A DNA stretch of 64,000 nt, from contig MU405281.1 of assembly GCA_022836615.1 (NCBI GenBank), positions 1 to 64,000 on the forward strand, written 5' to 3'. Both the position numbers and the translations under genes were made by a program. This document shows positions 34,869 to 47,683 of the stretch, piece by piece. Position 1 is the stretch's first letter. Each line of letters starts with the position of its first letter. Below the pieces are notes generated by a model, which searched no databases, had not been told where the DNA came from, and was given only the letters and a program-made list of their open reading frames with translations. The DNA is from Annulohypoxylon bovei var. microspora (taxonomy: Eukaryota; Ascomycota; Sordariomycetes; Xylariales; Hypoxylaceae).

Positions 34869-36410
34869 GTTGTGCCGTTTGGAACTAAAGTCGTTCGAAT
34901 TTATTACACGAAATTTAACGGAGATATGAAAAATAAAATAGAATTGCCGATAATCTATCTTAACTTGACAAGAGAACCAAGGGATCACCGCATGTCGATA
35001 AGAGTCGGAAGCGGAAACTGATGAATATCGTAAGGCGTAGTAGAAATGCCTTCCTCGTTGGTTTCAAGGCAACAAGCACGCACTTGATATATACGACAAC
35101 ACACGATATTGACCGGGTTATACAGTGTGCCTTTTCGTGTTGACCGCCAGAGATGAGACGGAATAACGAACCAATCAAATACTCAGGTCCGTCAGCAACG
35201 AAGTTGGGACGGGTTATAAGAAATATCAGGTGGGTAGGTGGGAAAACCCGTAGGATATAACATCAGCTTACGATGGGGAGGGGGTTCTTTGGTCACGCCG
35301 CTGGAGAGCCGCCTGTGCCGTAAGCAGCTGTCATCACCTCTGTAACGGCAATACGACGACGGCCCGCTTGTAAGGTGCGAATCTGCGAGTCAGCATCGAT
35401 CTGATTGATTCGACGAATAGCACAATTCTCGAATATCCCTGAATTTTATTCCGATTGGGTTTCTGTAGTATCGATTTCCCTGCTTAGATATCAACACGTA
35501 TTAGCTTGCGTTGGTTCGGGTACGGCTGCATATAAAGGATTCGTAGTCGCCAGGTTCGAGCGAGAAAACGAGAAAGCAGAGACCGACAAAACTCCTGTCT
35601 TTACTCCGCATGGCAGGCGCCATTCGTTTCAGGAGCCATGCTAGTACCGTATATCGGGCCGCGTCGGCATTACATGAGGATAATTGCAGCTCGACGAAAC
35701 ATATTGCGTACCTACGTAAGTAGTCAGATTCCATCCGCGCTTACGTACGGCCGGCAATGGCCTCTCATAGGGCTGAATGGGTCACACAGGGATGCGTTCG
35801 TAACCGGTCAAGGGGAGAAAGTGGGTGCAGTGACTAATCGTGCCTGCGAAGGGATTACTGGATTTGAATCTAGATTATATCTTGCGGCTTATGTGCGTTG
35901 TACTTGGTGGTGAGGCTGAGAAAACAGGATTCTGAATATTCCTTTTTTGCTTATTCGCGCAATTAGTTTCACGAGAAAAAATTATTATCAGTAGGCTGGG
36001 TGGCTGGCTTAATACCTGAGAATTGCTTTTTGTCCATTTGCTTATTCCGTCATCCAGGCCGAGACCGCAGGCCTCCAGGCCTCCAGGCCTACCGGGAATC
36101 GTCGGATACCATCGTCATAGAGCATATCCCCTCTCTTAATAGTCACGCTCTTAACGCCGATCACTGAAGGAATATAAACCCCCGGGAATCACTATAGAGC
36201 TTTATAGGATCAGATTCTGTTACCCCACTCTGTGACAATTGCTTCAGCTCTCCCGTCAGTCTTGTGACTTCATTATTGGAGTAGACGTGGGGACTCGTGT
36301 GAATAGCCGCCCAAATATCACAAGCGTGCCATCTTAAAAGTGGTGCCCATAACAACTCGTCACATCACATCTCGGTGGGAAATCGCAGTGTCCAAAACCG
36401 CAATGGATTC
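34869..36410. other. Intergenic, about 1.5 kb
   Basis: No gene supported. Several open frames of 70-90 codons overlap on both strands at 35400-35910, none with recognisable features. A short caggcctc triplication lies at about 36068-36091. Confidence 0.5.
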
Positions 36411-37255
36411 TCACCGAGCAACATTTTGACCTCTCGCCGCGAATCGCATGACGCTCTCTAGCGCCGCGCCCTCAACCTCCTGGGTCGCGACCGCGGGTGC
36501 TGGTGGGGGTAGTGGTCGATCAATCTCCATAACGTCGTCGTCGCTCTCATCTTCATCCTCTTCCTCGTCCTCCAGCAGCGATCTCTTGAGCCCCGTACGC
36601 ACGTTCTCGATTCCCCGCTCGCGCTCTTCTTCCGTGAACATATCGTCTCCCTCGCCCCGCACATATTCACTGAGGCGATCCTGACAGAACTCTCGCGCCG
36701 ACTCCCATGCGGCTTCTAGCTCCTCGGCTCCCTTTCCGCCGCCCGTACTAGCATTAGGATGCGCGTCCGACTGATCTGAGGTTTGGGTTAGCCCCGCGAA
36801 GATTTTCCTCCCCTCTTCCATCGCCGTCGCGATGTCTGGCTCCGGCTTCTTGCGCAACAACTGTAGAAGTATCGACTCCTGGGTGCGACCTGGGAAATTC
36901 GTAGAGGGGTGGACCATGATACGGCTGAAGGTCTCGGCCATGGGCATCGTGATGCCGAGGACGCTCTGGATCTTTCCCTGAAGGATATCCGCGTGGTTCT
37001 GGAGTGATTCCCTGGGACGCGACGCAGCATGTTAGAGTCCAGAATACGGAGAATCCAGGTAAGCGAGATAATACATAGGTAAGAGACGATAGGATATTGC
37101 ACTAGGCGCAAAGGAGATACGCACAAGTTGGGAAGTGAGTTGCTAGCTAAGACGCTGGCCTTGAGGGTACCAAGGCCGCTGGAGATCTGCATGAGCCGCA
37201 GCCTCGTCGTCTCGAGCGCCTTGTAATCTTCTGGCGCGAGGCCGAACGGCTCCAT
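36411..37255 (-). CDS. MED8: Mediator of RNA polymerase II transcription subunit 8, 243 aa
   Basis: Exon 1 is 37255-37125 and exon 2 37011-36411, joined in a Leu codon (intron 113 nt, GTGCGT...CCCAG). The N-terminal helical part (LETTRLRLMQISSGLGTLK, then LPNLESLQNHADILQGKIQ) and FPGRTQESILLQLLRKK match fungal Med8. Downstream are an acidic run (EDEEEDEDESDDD) and a Pro/Ala-rich tail. It belongs to the Mediator head module in the nucleus and helps link activators to RNA polymerase II. Length is usual for filamentous fungi. Confidence 0.9.
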
Positions 37256-38249
37256 GATAGGTTAGGGATAGTCCGAATTCAATAAGTAGGTGCCGACGAG
37301 AAGATAAGAGGTGCACTTCAGGATCTGCATGGATTAGCTACATATGTAATCCGGTAACTAGTGTAGGACAGGCAAGATGGGATTTCTGAATGCGGTGTTG
37401 AAAAGGGAGTAAATTATAAGTACCAAGTTGGAATTCTTCAATTGCACCCATAACAATTACAATTAAGCAGTCGCACTAAGAAGATTTAGGTAGGCGGTAA
37501 GGTACCTACCTAGACTAGACAGGTACTACCTGAGCTACCTACTTCTGGAACCTTGTAGGCTTACGTAAAAGCGGCAAGGACCTCAGATTAGTACCTAGAC
37601 ACGCACGGATGGTTTTCTCCCGCCATTTATTAAGTTCACACCCTCCATTCTATATGCGTAACCCCCCAAGTAGGTACCTACCTACCGATAGCCGAATACT
37701 ACATCACTAAATCGTTAGGCATGTACCGCTAGAGGGGCTCTTATCAAGGATCCATGGATTTCAGGGGTCCACTGACGTCGGATCCCTTTCAACATTTCAA
37801 CATTTCCAGACCACATGTGCACATGTGAAATTCTCTAGCAGATAGGTAGATTACACTTATGTACTACCTAACCTCAAGAGAGGTATGTAGGTAGGTATGT
37901 AGGTATCAATTATCTATCAACGACTCTACTTATCTACCTCTATCTATTAGATTCAATACAGATGCCCTTAGTATCTAGCGCACCTCGTTTTTCATCCATC
38001 CGTCATCCATACATATCATAAAATCATTCGCCCATAACTCATCGCTAACCTTGGAAATCCCTGTTAAGAATCACACCCGACATTTACGGTGTGATATAAC
38101 CTAATCCTCGAATAGGTATGTTTAGGCGCCACGAAATGCAAATGCAAATGCAAATGCATCACCACCCAAACCCCCTAATCAGTCTCCACTTTCACATTTT
38201 CCCATAATCCGTACCAGATACATGATAAGAGACAGTAAAACCAGACCGT
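37256..38249. other. Intergenic region with palindromic tracts
   Basis: Rich in GTAGGTACCTACC-type sequence (about 37500, 37670 and 37880). The hexamer aaatgc is repeated four times at about 38134-38157. It holds the MED8 promoter and the 3' side of the sulfatase gene. No gene seen. Confidence 0.6.
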
Positions 38250-40159
38250 TTACTCGTTATGTGAGCCGGCCTGGTCGGTAACGATATCTCTGGTCTCTCG
38301 CCCGTGTCTGTCGACCGGAGGATATCTGGCCCGACGCTCCAAGTCGTCGAGGGGTAAGAAAGATCGGATGTACCTAGATACGGCTGTTAGCTCTCATTTT
38401 TCTGATAGTGAAATGGCGATGATGGGTAGGTAAATCGCATACTTGTTAGTACCGTTGTCGCCGGGGTTGTAATCCCACGCCTCAAACTTGCCCTTGTTCA
38501 AGGCGCTCCATACGAGTCTTCGTGTCCGTTGTGATGTCAACACTTCTTTAGTAATGGCATCAAAATCCCAACGAGCTTTAGCTTCGGCCTCGAACTTCTC
38601 AAATTTGGTCTTTGCTTCCTCTTCCTCAAGAGTAAGCCCCTCCTTCTTGCGTACGAGCTGTGCCAGGTTGACAAGCTCAAGAGGATCCCGCTCGAGGTTG
38701 TAAAGTTGTGGCGGGTCGGTTGGGCATGTGACATACTTCCAAGGACCACGTCGGATCATCATGTACGGGCTGATAGTTCCTTCGCCTGTGTACTCGGCGA
38801 TCACGGTATCATGGCCCTCACGACCCTCGAGGTGGGGAAGAAGAGAAAGGCCATCCATTGGTAGACCATCAACCGGCTTAGTACCAACAAGGTCGCACAA
38901 CGTGGGGAGGATGTCTAGAGTCGACACGTTCTGCTTTACCCGGTGGGGGGTAAACCGAGGGTCGGAGATCAACAGAGGTACTCTCACAGACGACTCAAAA
39001 TAGCTCATCTTGTACCACAAGCCACGTTCTCCAAGCATGTCTCCGTGATCTCCGCTGAAGACAACAATAGTGTTCCCGTCAAGCCGGCAGTTCTTCAGCA
39101 CACGAAGAATGCGTCCGATACAGTCGTCAACATAGCTGACAGCACCGTAGTACGCTCGTCGAGCCCGCTTGATCTGATCGTCCGAGAAATTCTCGCCCCA
39201 GAGATCGCACACCTTCAACAATCTCTTACTATGAGCATCTTGCTCCTCCTTGGGGATCTTAACCTTTGGCAGAGCAATATCTACACCTTCGTATAAGTCC
39301 CAGTAGCTTTCCTCAATAGTATACGGGTCATGAGGATGAGTTAGAGAAACCTGATATCGTGGTTTACGTTAGCAAATACTTTGCCTAGGGAATTATCGTG
39401 GCCTTGTTCTCAGCAACCTAACTTCTAGGGGGGTGATCTATCCTTCAGCACCTAGGTACGTACCGTCAAACAGAATGGCCGGGCGTCGGGTCCTTCGCGA
39501 ACTTGGTCGTAAAGGAACTGAGTAGACCTGTACATGACCTCCTCGTCATAGTCCAGCTGGTTGCTTCGCACACAACTCCCCGCTTGGAGAATCGAACTAG
39601 CGTTGTGATACCATTCAAGCCGTCTTTCCGGCTGATCCCAGTTCACGGCCCAGCCAAAGTCACCAGGATAGATGTCACTAGTGAGGCGAGTCTCGTAGCC
39701 GTGAAGCTGATCTCCAACAAAATGCATCTTTCCTGCTAGAGCAGTATGGTAGCCCTTGGCTCGCAGATAGTGTGCGTAGGTCGGCACATCACTTCCGATC
39801 TGCGAAGCGTTGTCGTACGCCCCGATCTTCATAGGCAGTTGGCCAGAGATCAAGCTCATACGAGAAGGAGCGCAAAGGGGAGAGGGGCAGTAGGCTGAGT
39901 CGAACTGAACAGATTTAGCCGCCAGAGCGTCAAGGTTTGGAGTCTTGATTTGTGACTCTGGGTTGTACATCTTGAGTAAAGGAGCAGCCAGTTGGTCTGC
40001 CATGAGGAACAGAATGTTAGGAGGCTTTTGGGAAGAGCCGTTGGTGCCGCTGGTGCCGTTGGTGCCGTTGGTACCGTTAACACCATCTCCCACCGCTGTT
40101 TGGCTAGGACCCTTAGAGTTCAGCCCAGAACGTGGGATAGAATCGATATCAGGAGCCAT
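38250..40159 (-). CDS. Choline sulfatase, 575 aa
   Basis: Exons 40159-39464, 39350-38443 and 38373-38250; introns 113 and 69 nt, all phases agree. The sulfatase signature CAPSR is at residues 96-100, where Cys96 would be converted to formylglycine. Metal-binding residues are visible in LMADQ (Asp55, Gln56) and in FSGDHGDMLGE. The C-terminus carries the choline-sulfatase domain (ARWDFDAITKEVLTSQR, then YIRSFLPLDDLERRARYPPV). A low-complexity NGT repeat (about residues 28-42) precedes the enzyme fold. It should hydrolyse choline-O-sulfate to choline and sulfate, for sulfur scavenging or osmolyte turnover. No betaine or choline transporter gene is adjacent. Confidence 0.93.
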
Positions 40160-41492
40160 TTTGGTTAAAATTTATTGTGAATATGTCCAGAGAGTTACAG
40201 TGAGAGATGAGAGAAGGAGAAGGAGAAATAGAAGAGAGAAGGTTGGAACGAGGCTGAGTAGAGCCAACTTAGAAAGTCTCGACGCAGCCGGTGTTCGGAG
40301 TCTAGGAAAATAGACGAGGGAGATATACAGACAGATAGAAGATAATAGAAGTAGAAGTAAAGGTGTAGGAAGCGGGAACAAAGCAAATTAAGTAAAAATA
40401 TTGGAGGGAATTAGCGTGAGATGTTCAACAACCTATGAGTCTCTTGTCTAGGCACTATCGGAGGTGAAGATCGTGGAGCTGGCTAAAACGTAACGCTTAC
40501 TAGGTTGCCAGTCGGAACTACTGGATAGCTGCAAGGGGAACTTCGGCGAATTCGAACTAGAGACGAATGGGACGTACAAAAAGCACTATTTAAAGGTCAA
40601 GTACCGGCTGGGGTAGCTGAGCATACGTCTACGGCCTACGTAGTACTGTGATATGAAGCAAGCATCGTTGGAATATTGAAACGGTGCTCAGGTGGTTTGT
40701 GGGCACAGATAAATCGGATAGTGACTGGCGTAATAATGGCGAACGATTGCGAAAGAAACGCTAGAGACACCGCTGTTTTTACCCCGTGGAGCAACCTTGA
40801 AGAAATATTGATAAGAATACCCTATGACTATACCTAGTCCGGAGTTTGCTTAAGGGGTCCGTATCGTGTCTACCAATCAGCGAGACTTATTAGTGTGGGC
40901 CTTTCCCCAATTGGAATTCAGTCGTGTGCGTGATTCGCTCCATAATGCAAGGGGTTAACAGCGAGGTCCATATAGAGATATCACTCCACGGCGTGTGCGT
41001 ATACTACCTACATGCCTACTCGTGCCGCAGTTTGCAGTAGCACAACTTTATTGCTTCTTAACGCCTGAATGATGGATAAGATATCCAGACTAAACAACCA
41101 CCTGGGCATGTGGAAATCTGGGGATTCGAGTCTGAATACTACCTACCTAGGTATGTGTATGTTCGCCTTCGTTTCTTATCATAGTGTTTCATACTAATAT
41201 CCACAATATTAACTGACAGTTTGTAATCTGATCTTTCTACTAGTTATTATGGTATGTAGTCTCGGCTTTATTACTTGGTAATCTCGTAGATAGTCTTTGT
41301 ACCGTACTGGGCGTGCTGGGCGTACGTACGCACGTATACAAACTAGGATTGGAGTAGACAATCCTCTAAGCTCATTGCAACTGTAATAAAAAGTAATAAT
41401 GAATTACATCAGCATCAATCACGTCAGTTTCTATTAAACTCACGCAAGACCGCTATACAGTATGGACTTTGGAATTCCATCTCAACTTTCGC
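40160..41492. other. Upstream region of the sulfatase gene
   Basis: About 1.3 kb with a purine-rich 5' leader directly before the sulfatase ATG (40195-40260) and TACCTACCTAGG-type tracts (about 41140). No gene recognised. Confidence 0.55.
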
Positions 41493-41795
41493 TCATAACT
41501 GAGTAATGCCATTTCGACGCCTCAACATCGCTGATTCTAGACTCAACGCCCTCGCAAAGCCAGTAAGCCAAAAACACACAAGGTGCGGGCACCTATCGAG
41601 ATCCGGTTCTGATATCCTCTCAAAGCAAACCGCGGAATCAACGGCAGACGTGGCGACGCAGTAGTTCGGGTAGTCGACCACCTCGGACAGGTCACCGGTC
41701 TCCCATCTGACCCAACACGCCAACGTGTGACTCCTAGCCTCGATCTGCAGCGGCTGTCGGGGCGGGATCCTTCTCATATCACCGTCAGTTCCCAT
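41493..41795 (-). CDS. Hypothetical 100-aa protein
   Basis: Open frame from ATG 41795 to the stop at 41493, six Cys, no TM segment or known motif. It is retained only because it is the longest frame in a 2 kb gap and starts with a purine-rich context. It could be chance. Confidence 0.2.
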   Translation of the reverse strand: MGTDGDMRRIPPRQPLQIEARSHTLACWVRWETGDLSEVVDYPNYCVATSAVDSAVCFERISEPDLDRCPHLVCFWLTGFARALSLESAMLRRRNGITQL

Positions 41796-42151
41796 CCTCC
41801 TCCCGTAACGGATCTATTACCCAAATGAACCCGGAAGCGTCGAAGCGGAGACCTGAGAGGTTTCTTCGCTTGCATATCAGATACAGATACTCTTGTCACG
41901 TTGCTCGTGGCGCTTAAGGCATGCAGATGCCATTACTATATAATTTTCCCAGCTGATAAATCACGGTAGGCCAAGACGGGGAACGGTAACACCTGACACG
42001 TCAAAAGCATCGATAGATAAGAGCCACATCATCAGCAGAAATGGTAGAGCGAGTAAGATGTCGGGATATAACGTAAACTGTATTACAATCGTTGATGTCT
42101 AATAAAACGGGCTGCTGCTCTATGAGCTTTCCTGGGGCGTGACAGGAAATT
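41796..42151. other. Spacer, nothing recognised
   Basis: 3' side of the PQ-loop protein gene. Confidence 0.5.
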
Positions 42152-43251
42152 TTAGCCCCTGCGCCTCGTCGAAGGCCCCTTGGTTTTAGGGGTGGCCGAA
42201 GACACAGCTGAACTTTGACTGGCGGCGACTGGAACCGGGGCAGCCTCCTTCATCTTCCCTCTAACCTTGGCCGAAGGCGCGTTCCAATAGTATACCATCT
42301 GCGCAGCTAAGACCAAGTTCAACGAAAAACCTGCGACGAAACCGTAGAGGATCAACTTGTCATCCACCTCCTGCAGCGTCGTGAAGATTCGAGAGAGCGA
42401 GCCGGCTAGATAGTTGAAGACCTGCACGTTGCATTAGCTCGACTTAATTTCGATAAGGATAACGGAGGGGACCAGGAATCAAGAATCAGGAATACGAGAT
42501 GGCTGGTAGAGGATCGTCAAATATGAGATCGGCGGCGAAAACTCGGCAATCTTGCAGATATTTGCAGATATTTGCAGGTATCCATCTTCCATCTTCCAGC
42601 CAAGAAACTTTGGAAGTCGGGTATCAAGCCGTAGTCACTTACCGTGAATGCGCTCAGCTGACCCGTTCCGCCTTGCTGATAGATAGCAGCGATCTGAGGT
42701 ACCTTGCTAGCCACGCCCAACACACCCGCGCCGGCCTGCAAGTAACCAAGAGTCTGCATATCGAGAATCCCACCATTGAACAACGTGACAACGCTCGTAG
42801 CAAGAGCCGCAACAAATAGAGCGGCCATGCCAGCCCTGCCACTATAATTCAGAACCAGCACCGTGATGATCACATTTTGTCCCAGAATGAGAGCGGTTTC
42901 GCCGTAGGTGCTAAACGGGAAGTCGTTGCGAAAATTGTAGGCGAGAGAGATGAGGTAGGATGAGGTTTCGAGGAGATAGGACAAGAAGCTGATGCCGGAC
43001 GAAGATTGCGACTGTACGAGCTTGACGATCTGGGGGACCTTGACTATGGACGACGCGCCGATAATACCAATACCGAGACCCTTAGAGATAGCTAGTTTAA
43101 GGCAGTCGGAATCGGTGGGGTCGAGCTCGAGAATCAAGGTCTTGTAGCATGTGTCGCCGATGATAGACACTCCGAGATCGCGGATAGGAGTAGGTAAACT
43201 ATCCGTGATAGGCCGTAAAGGCTGCAGGGCCGTTCGAAGGGCCTCCATCAT
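42152..43251 (-). CDS. Mannose-P-dolichol utilization defect 1 (PQ-loop) protein, 292 aa
   Basis: Exon 1 is 43251-42643, exon 2 42421-42152; the intron is long for the window (221 nt, GTAAGT...TGCAG). Two PQ-loops are present: KVPQIVKL (Pro-Gln at 73-74) and SKVPQIAAIYQ (185-186). NYLAGSLSRIFTTLQEVDD and LAAQMVYYWN follow, as in MPDU1/Lec35. Seven TM helices are expected, in the ER membrane. The family is needed for use of dolichol-phosphate mannose and glucose in N-glycan and GPI assembly. A basic tail (TRRRG) ends the protein. Confidence 0.93.
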
Positions 43252-44104
43252 GGGTGATCTTCTAGCTGTGTAGGCGATGAAATCTAGCTGTGTATTATCT
43301 GGTTATCTGTCACCTCTAGGCTCTAGATAGATATCTTGCAATAGGTAACTAACTAGGTACTTGGATGAACCAAGTAAGGCCACGTTAGTATTATGCAGAG
43401 GAGGGTTGGTGAGGCTGACACAAAAAAAGTTGAATTCAGACCTTATGCAAATCGACTGACGCGAAAAAGACCGCGCCCCAATATTTAGCTTAGGTATGTA
43501 CGTAATACTAATCAGTGCTAAAATGGCAGCCCGTGACCCTGTCAGCCGTTTTATACAAAGAAGCTAGGCCTTAATAGGCTTAGGTGGCGTAAGGTAGCTT
43601 TAAACATAAAGCTTAGCCCACTTTGCATCGATCACATCATAACTTTATACTAGACTTCAAACTTCACTTAGTTAACTAACTACTAGGTAGGTAGTAGTTA
43701 ACAACCTTCAACAATAATAGGGGGACAGCATCGATGAGCTATCTGCAAACAGGTTTGAAACCGAAGCCTCTGATCTGTACACTATGCTGTATAGGCGTTT
43801 GTAAAAAAAAGAAGAAAAGAGAAAAGCAATCTGCTTATTCGTAACATACAGCAGAATCGCGAAATAAAGAAAACTTGCAGGGGAATATTAATGACAAAGA
43901 CGAAAAAACAAAACCACCCTCTCATTCAGCTCAAGCATTATAGATGCGAGCGTGAGAATTTCCAGACTCCTGAACTCCTTGGAATCCTTGAACTCATTAC
44001 TGATACTTGCAGACGCCGAAGACCATCCAGTCCAATTCCACGACTGCCATTGGTCGTTATAATCATGATTCGTTCCCGAAGATAAGATAACATCACTTCT
44101 TGAC
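43252..44104. other. Intergenic, nothing recognised
   Basis: Contains TAGGTAGGTAG tracts (about 43680). Open frames here lie opposite the 3' UTR of the chromodomain gene and are not supported. Confidence 0.55.
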
Positions 44105-44809
44105 TTAGGCCGAGTTATCCTTGGATTGATTGTAATCAGCAATCTTTTGGGCGCAATTGCTCAGATGGCTTAGGTTAGCCTCCGACTCCCAGGTACTCTG
44201 GTCGTCAGGAACGCCGGCCCACTTGGCCTTGTACTCGGTGACGCCGTCCATCACACGCTTGCTCGTAATCGCCTCAACGTGGCGCTCGGCAGTGGCGGGA
44301 GGTGCGCATCGGCTGGCCGCCTGATGGATATAGTTATTAGTATTTTTTCATACACGACCGAGGAGGTAGATTAGATTACTTACGTGGTTGATGATGCCAA
44401 TGTCCTTGTTTGCATTTCTGGTAGAGCGTCGAACGGCGGCATACCCGCCCTTCTTTGTCTGGATGATCTCTTCCACCGAGGTAACTGGGAGTGTGGAAAG
44501 CGGATCGAGTGCCCTAAGCTCCATGGTCATGTGAGGCCTGGGTGTTGCGGTTCCACGGCGGCGACTTGAAGCGCCACCACAGCCGCGACTTGAAGTGCCA
44601 CCACGGCCATGACTTGAACCACCACGAGCGCGTGGTTGCCTGCTGGTTACGCGACGTCGCAAGGCAAGTGGCTGAGCTGGTACTGCGATGCTTGAAGTCG
44701 AGCCATCGCTGTTAACCTGCACCAGAAAGGGTAGATACTGCGTTCCGGGCACGGGCAGGCACTGGTTCTCGGCGGGCGTTATCTCGGGGTTAGACGACAT
44801 GGTGTACAT
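44105..44809 (-). CDS. Small chromodomain protein, 213 aa
   Basis: Exon 1 is 44809-44384, exon 2 44320-44105, intron 63 nt (GTAAGT...ATCAG). Residues about 50-95 are an Arg/Gly/Ser-rich low-complexity stretch with repeated GGxSSRG. Residues about 152-200 form a chromo domain: HVEAITSKRVMDGVTEYKAKW, then AGVPDDQSTWESEANL. Against HP1 the first aromatic cage position is replaced (R155/H156), Trp176 is kept and the third is Val179, so binding of methylated lysine is doubtful. It may act on chromatin or derive from a transposon chromodomain. A second ATG at 44800 is equally possible as start. Confidence 0.7.
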
Positions 44810-46036
44810 ATGTCGTATAGCTACTGGTGGTCAATTACCATGACCGAGAGAATAGACGGATAGAAGGATAACATGTACGTAGGATAGGTCAAGATGTGAA
44901 AAGAATCGTCGCATGAGCGACATGAGTCGAGAAAAAGAAGAAACTTACTCAGTCAAGAAGGTGTTGAAGTGCATCACGATAGTGGAGAGAAGGGATGCTT
45001 GGTACCGTGAACACGAAGAAAGATCGTGGATCGCATTCGAGAATGTGAAGAGGAGGGAAGTGTGCGACGTGGTTGAAAGGAAGAAAATTTGGGAAGAGTC
45101 GTGGGGACGGTTTGTTTATATAGTAATTATGGGATTTGTTTTCGAAATCAACGGAATCAACTGAGTGAACAGGATTGGCAAGTGCCCAGTGCTTAGGTAT
45201 CTACCGTATTTTATTTTAAAAAAAACACTAGTTGCAGGGGTATTAGTCGATTAGGTGATATCTCTAACCTCGTTGTCGCTGCTAAGATAGAAGGTACACC
45301 CCCAAAAAGGGTTAGCTACCTTAAGTACCCAGATTCTTACCTAGAATATGTAGTGTAAAGTGGCAGGTGCCGACCTCTTTTGGGAATAGACTGGCCATCA
45401 TGACTGGATGATTCTCATTCCGTTCTACATGTATGTAACCTAGTATGTACAGTATTCGGCCTTGTTATTATCAAAGATATCTAGGTACCTGTGTAAGTAC
45501 TAGGTAGGTATATGTAAGTACCTATATATAACGTCCCCATGATTAAAATCATATAAGCCCATACTCCTTTTCGTAACGTTGATATATCCGGGTATGCTGA
45601 GGGTATCAACCTACGCTGAATGTTTATATCATCGCCCCTTTATTTGTAGCATCTCATGGAACGTTTGTATTTAACAAGTGTCTATAAATAAATACTAAGA
45701 ATGAAGCAATTATTATCACTGCTTGCTATAGGTAAACAGATAAGACAACAGATATCATGAAAAAGCAATCGTTTTAATTGCCGCCCACGACGCTACCACG
45801 CTATCCATACCTCTTATAATCATAATGTGACTGGGTACCTATATAGGCATGTATATATGTACACACTTTACTTGCTTGGACATATGCAGATTCACACCAC
45901 AACTCTGGTAGCTGTGAGATTATTTACTTGTCCCGACTTACCCGGGTATCTCGCTGCCAGCGGTATTGCAATAAACCTCCCTCATCTCAGCTTTAAGAGT
46001 CTTCCTGGTACCTCTAAGTAATTGGTAATTGGTCAT
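44810..46036. other. Intergenic, about 1.2 kb
   Basis: Promoter side of the chromodomain gene. A plus-strand frame 44913-45164 (83 codons, Lys/Glu-rich) has no support. TAGGTACCTG and TAGGTAGGTA tracts occur near 45480. Confidence 0.5.
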
Positions 46037-47683
46037 TTAATCCAGCTCTTCTTCATAATCGTCAGGTAGTTCCTCAAACCGGCCCTCTTGAACAGCCGTC
46101 CGTACTGGGTTCTCGGCAGATATGACACCATTTGCTCTTAGCCTGCCAAATAGTTAGCAATGTCCATACTCTCGGTTGAGTTACGCCTACCTTTCAAACA
46201 GGACGAATAACCTCTCCGCCTCCCTTTCTCTTTCCTCCTCTGTCATCTCAGGACCGTCAGGTTGTCTCTCGGCATCTAGAAACTGGCCCGTGATAGGATT
46301 GACTGGTCTGTTGGCACCACCTCGGGCGGTGCTGAACGCCTCGGACGCGTTTTGGGGAATTGGAAGATTTCTATTGAACAAGAAACCCGACGCAAAGCCA
46401 TAGCCAACATTTTCAACAAACGTTGATGCGTCTTTATCAGACATGTCAAAGAATAAGTTGGATATCGTCTCACGAAGTTGGGGTGCTATGGGGTTTGTCG
46501 AGTTCTTTAGGAGCCAGGATGGCAACGAGTCAGTTCGTCCCAGTGCCTGAGATCTATCGGCTTCCGTTGGTAAGAGCCGTGATCGTATGGAATTCTTCAC
46601 ATCGGCTGGAGCATGTTCGTGGATCGCGGAGATAACACCGACTAGGGGCGTAATTGACCCATCTAACTCCTCGTCTTTGTACGCTGTGGCTGAACGGGGG
46701 AGCAAATCGATCAGGTGATTTGCTAAAATATTGGGGTCGTTCTGGGGATAAAGAGAGGCTTGGATATCTTTGGAACCAATTTTTAGGTTGAGGAGGGCGT
46801 TAACCAACGAGTTAGTCGGGGGGTCCAATGGTTTCTGCGTCGAGAACGAGCCTTTGCATAACACGGTGACAATATGAGGTATGGCGACAGTAAACGAAGA
46901 GACCCGGCTATCACAATAATGAGTGATGTTGAAAAGGAGTTGAAGCGTCTGTGCGAGCGCCGTATCTTCCATAGGATCTGTTGCCGAGCTTGTTGTCGCC
47001 CGACGCTTTGCATGCCGCTCGAGATTCTTATTGATAGTATCTGCTAGATGATGCTTGTCGATAAGCTCCACTAGATTTGTGTTTGTGCCATATGTTAGAA
47101 GGAATATTATCCTAGAAACTAGGAACTCGTCGTCGCGGTTATCACTCTTCAGTTTATCACACGCCTTGGCTTCATAGCCAAGATCAACAAACATCTGTCG
47201 AGTCTCTTGCTTCAGGAGTAGCACATTGCAAAGGATTCTGAGAGCGTTTCTAGACGTTGTGCTAGAAGGGCTATTAAATGCGTGCCGGGTGAGTGTCTCG
47301 ACGCCCTAAGAAAAGTGAGCCTCCTGGGTATATATACTTCACAAACTTGTGGGTTGTCGATTGACCACTTACCACCCTAGAAAAAATAGGACCGGCATCT
47401 CGAGAATCTCTGCTATATATCTTGAGTTCTTCTAAGGCTGAGTCTCGTTCTAAGATTATGGTAAATTAGGACGAATTACCGAATTTTAGAATAGTAAATA
47501 ACCCACGATGAGGAAGCAGGCTGATAGAAGCCAGATCTTCAGATAATTTCTCCATTAAGCTTGTGACTTTGGCTAATTTTTCTGTGAATCGAATAAGCAT
47601 GATATTACTTCTTAGGGATATATCTACTAACCAGGCCCTGCTAATGCAGCAGCAGTTGCTGCTTGTTGAGTCGGTTGAGCCAT
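46037..47683 (-). CDS. ric8: RIC-8/synembryn, Galpha guanine-nucleotide exchange factor and chaperone, about 474 aa
   Basis: Five exons: 47683-47632, 47581-47507, 47449-47373, 47305-46191, 46142-46037, all GT-AG and phase-consistent. Recognisable blocks are SALEELKIYSRD, GVETLTRHAFNSPSS, ALRILCNVLLLK, TLQLLFNITHYC, NPITGQFLDAE, TEEERERE and AERLFVLFERL, ending EELPDDYEEELD. RIC-8 is an armadillo-like cytosolic protein that folds and activates heterotrimeric G-protein alpha subunits; in Neurospora it governs growth and conidiation. The start is uncertain: ATG 47683 fits known lengths, but an in-frame ATG at 47788 would add 35 residues. Confidence 0.9.

Noticed and set aside
44913..45164. An 83-aa Lys/Glu-rich protein divergent from the chromodomain gene
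   Set aside because: No family features and it lies in the likely promoter; could be real but cannot be supported.
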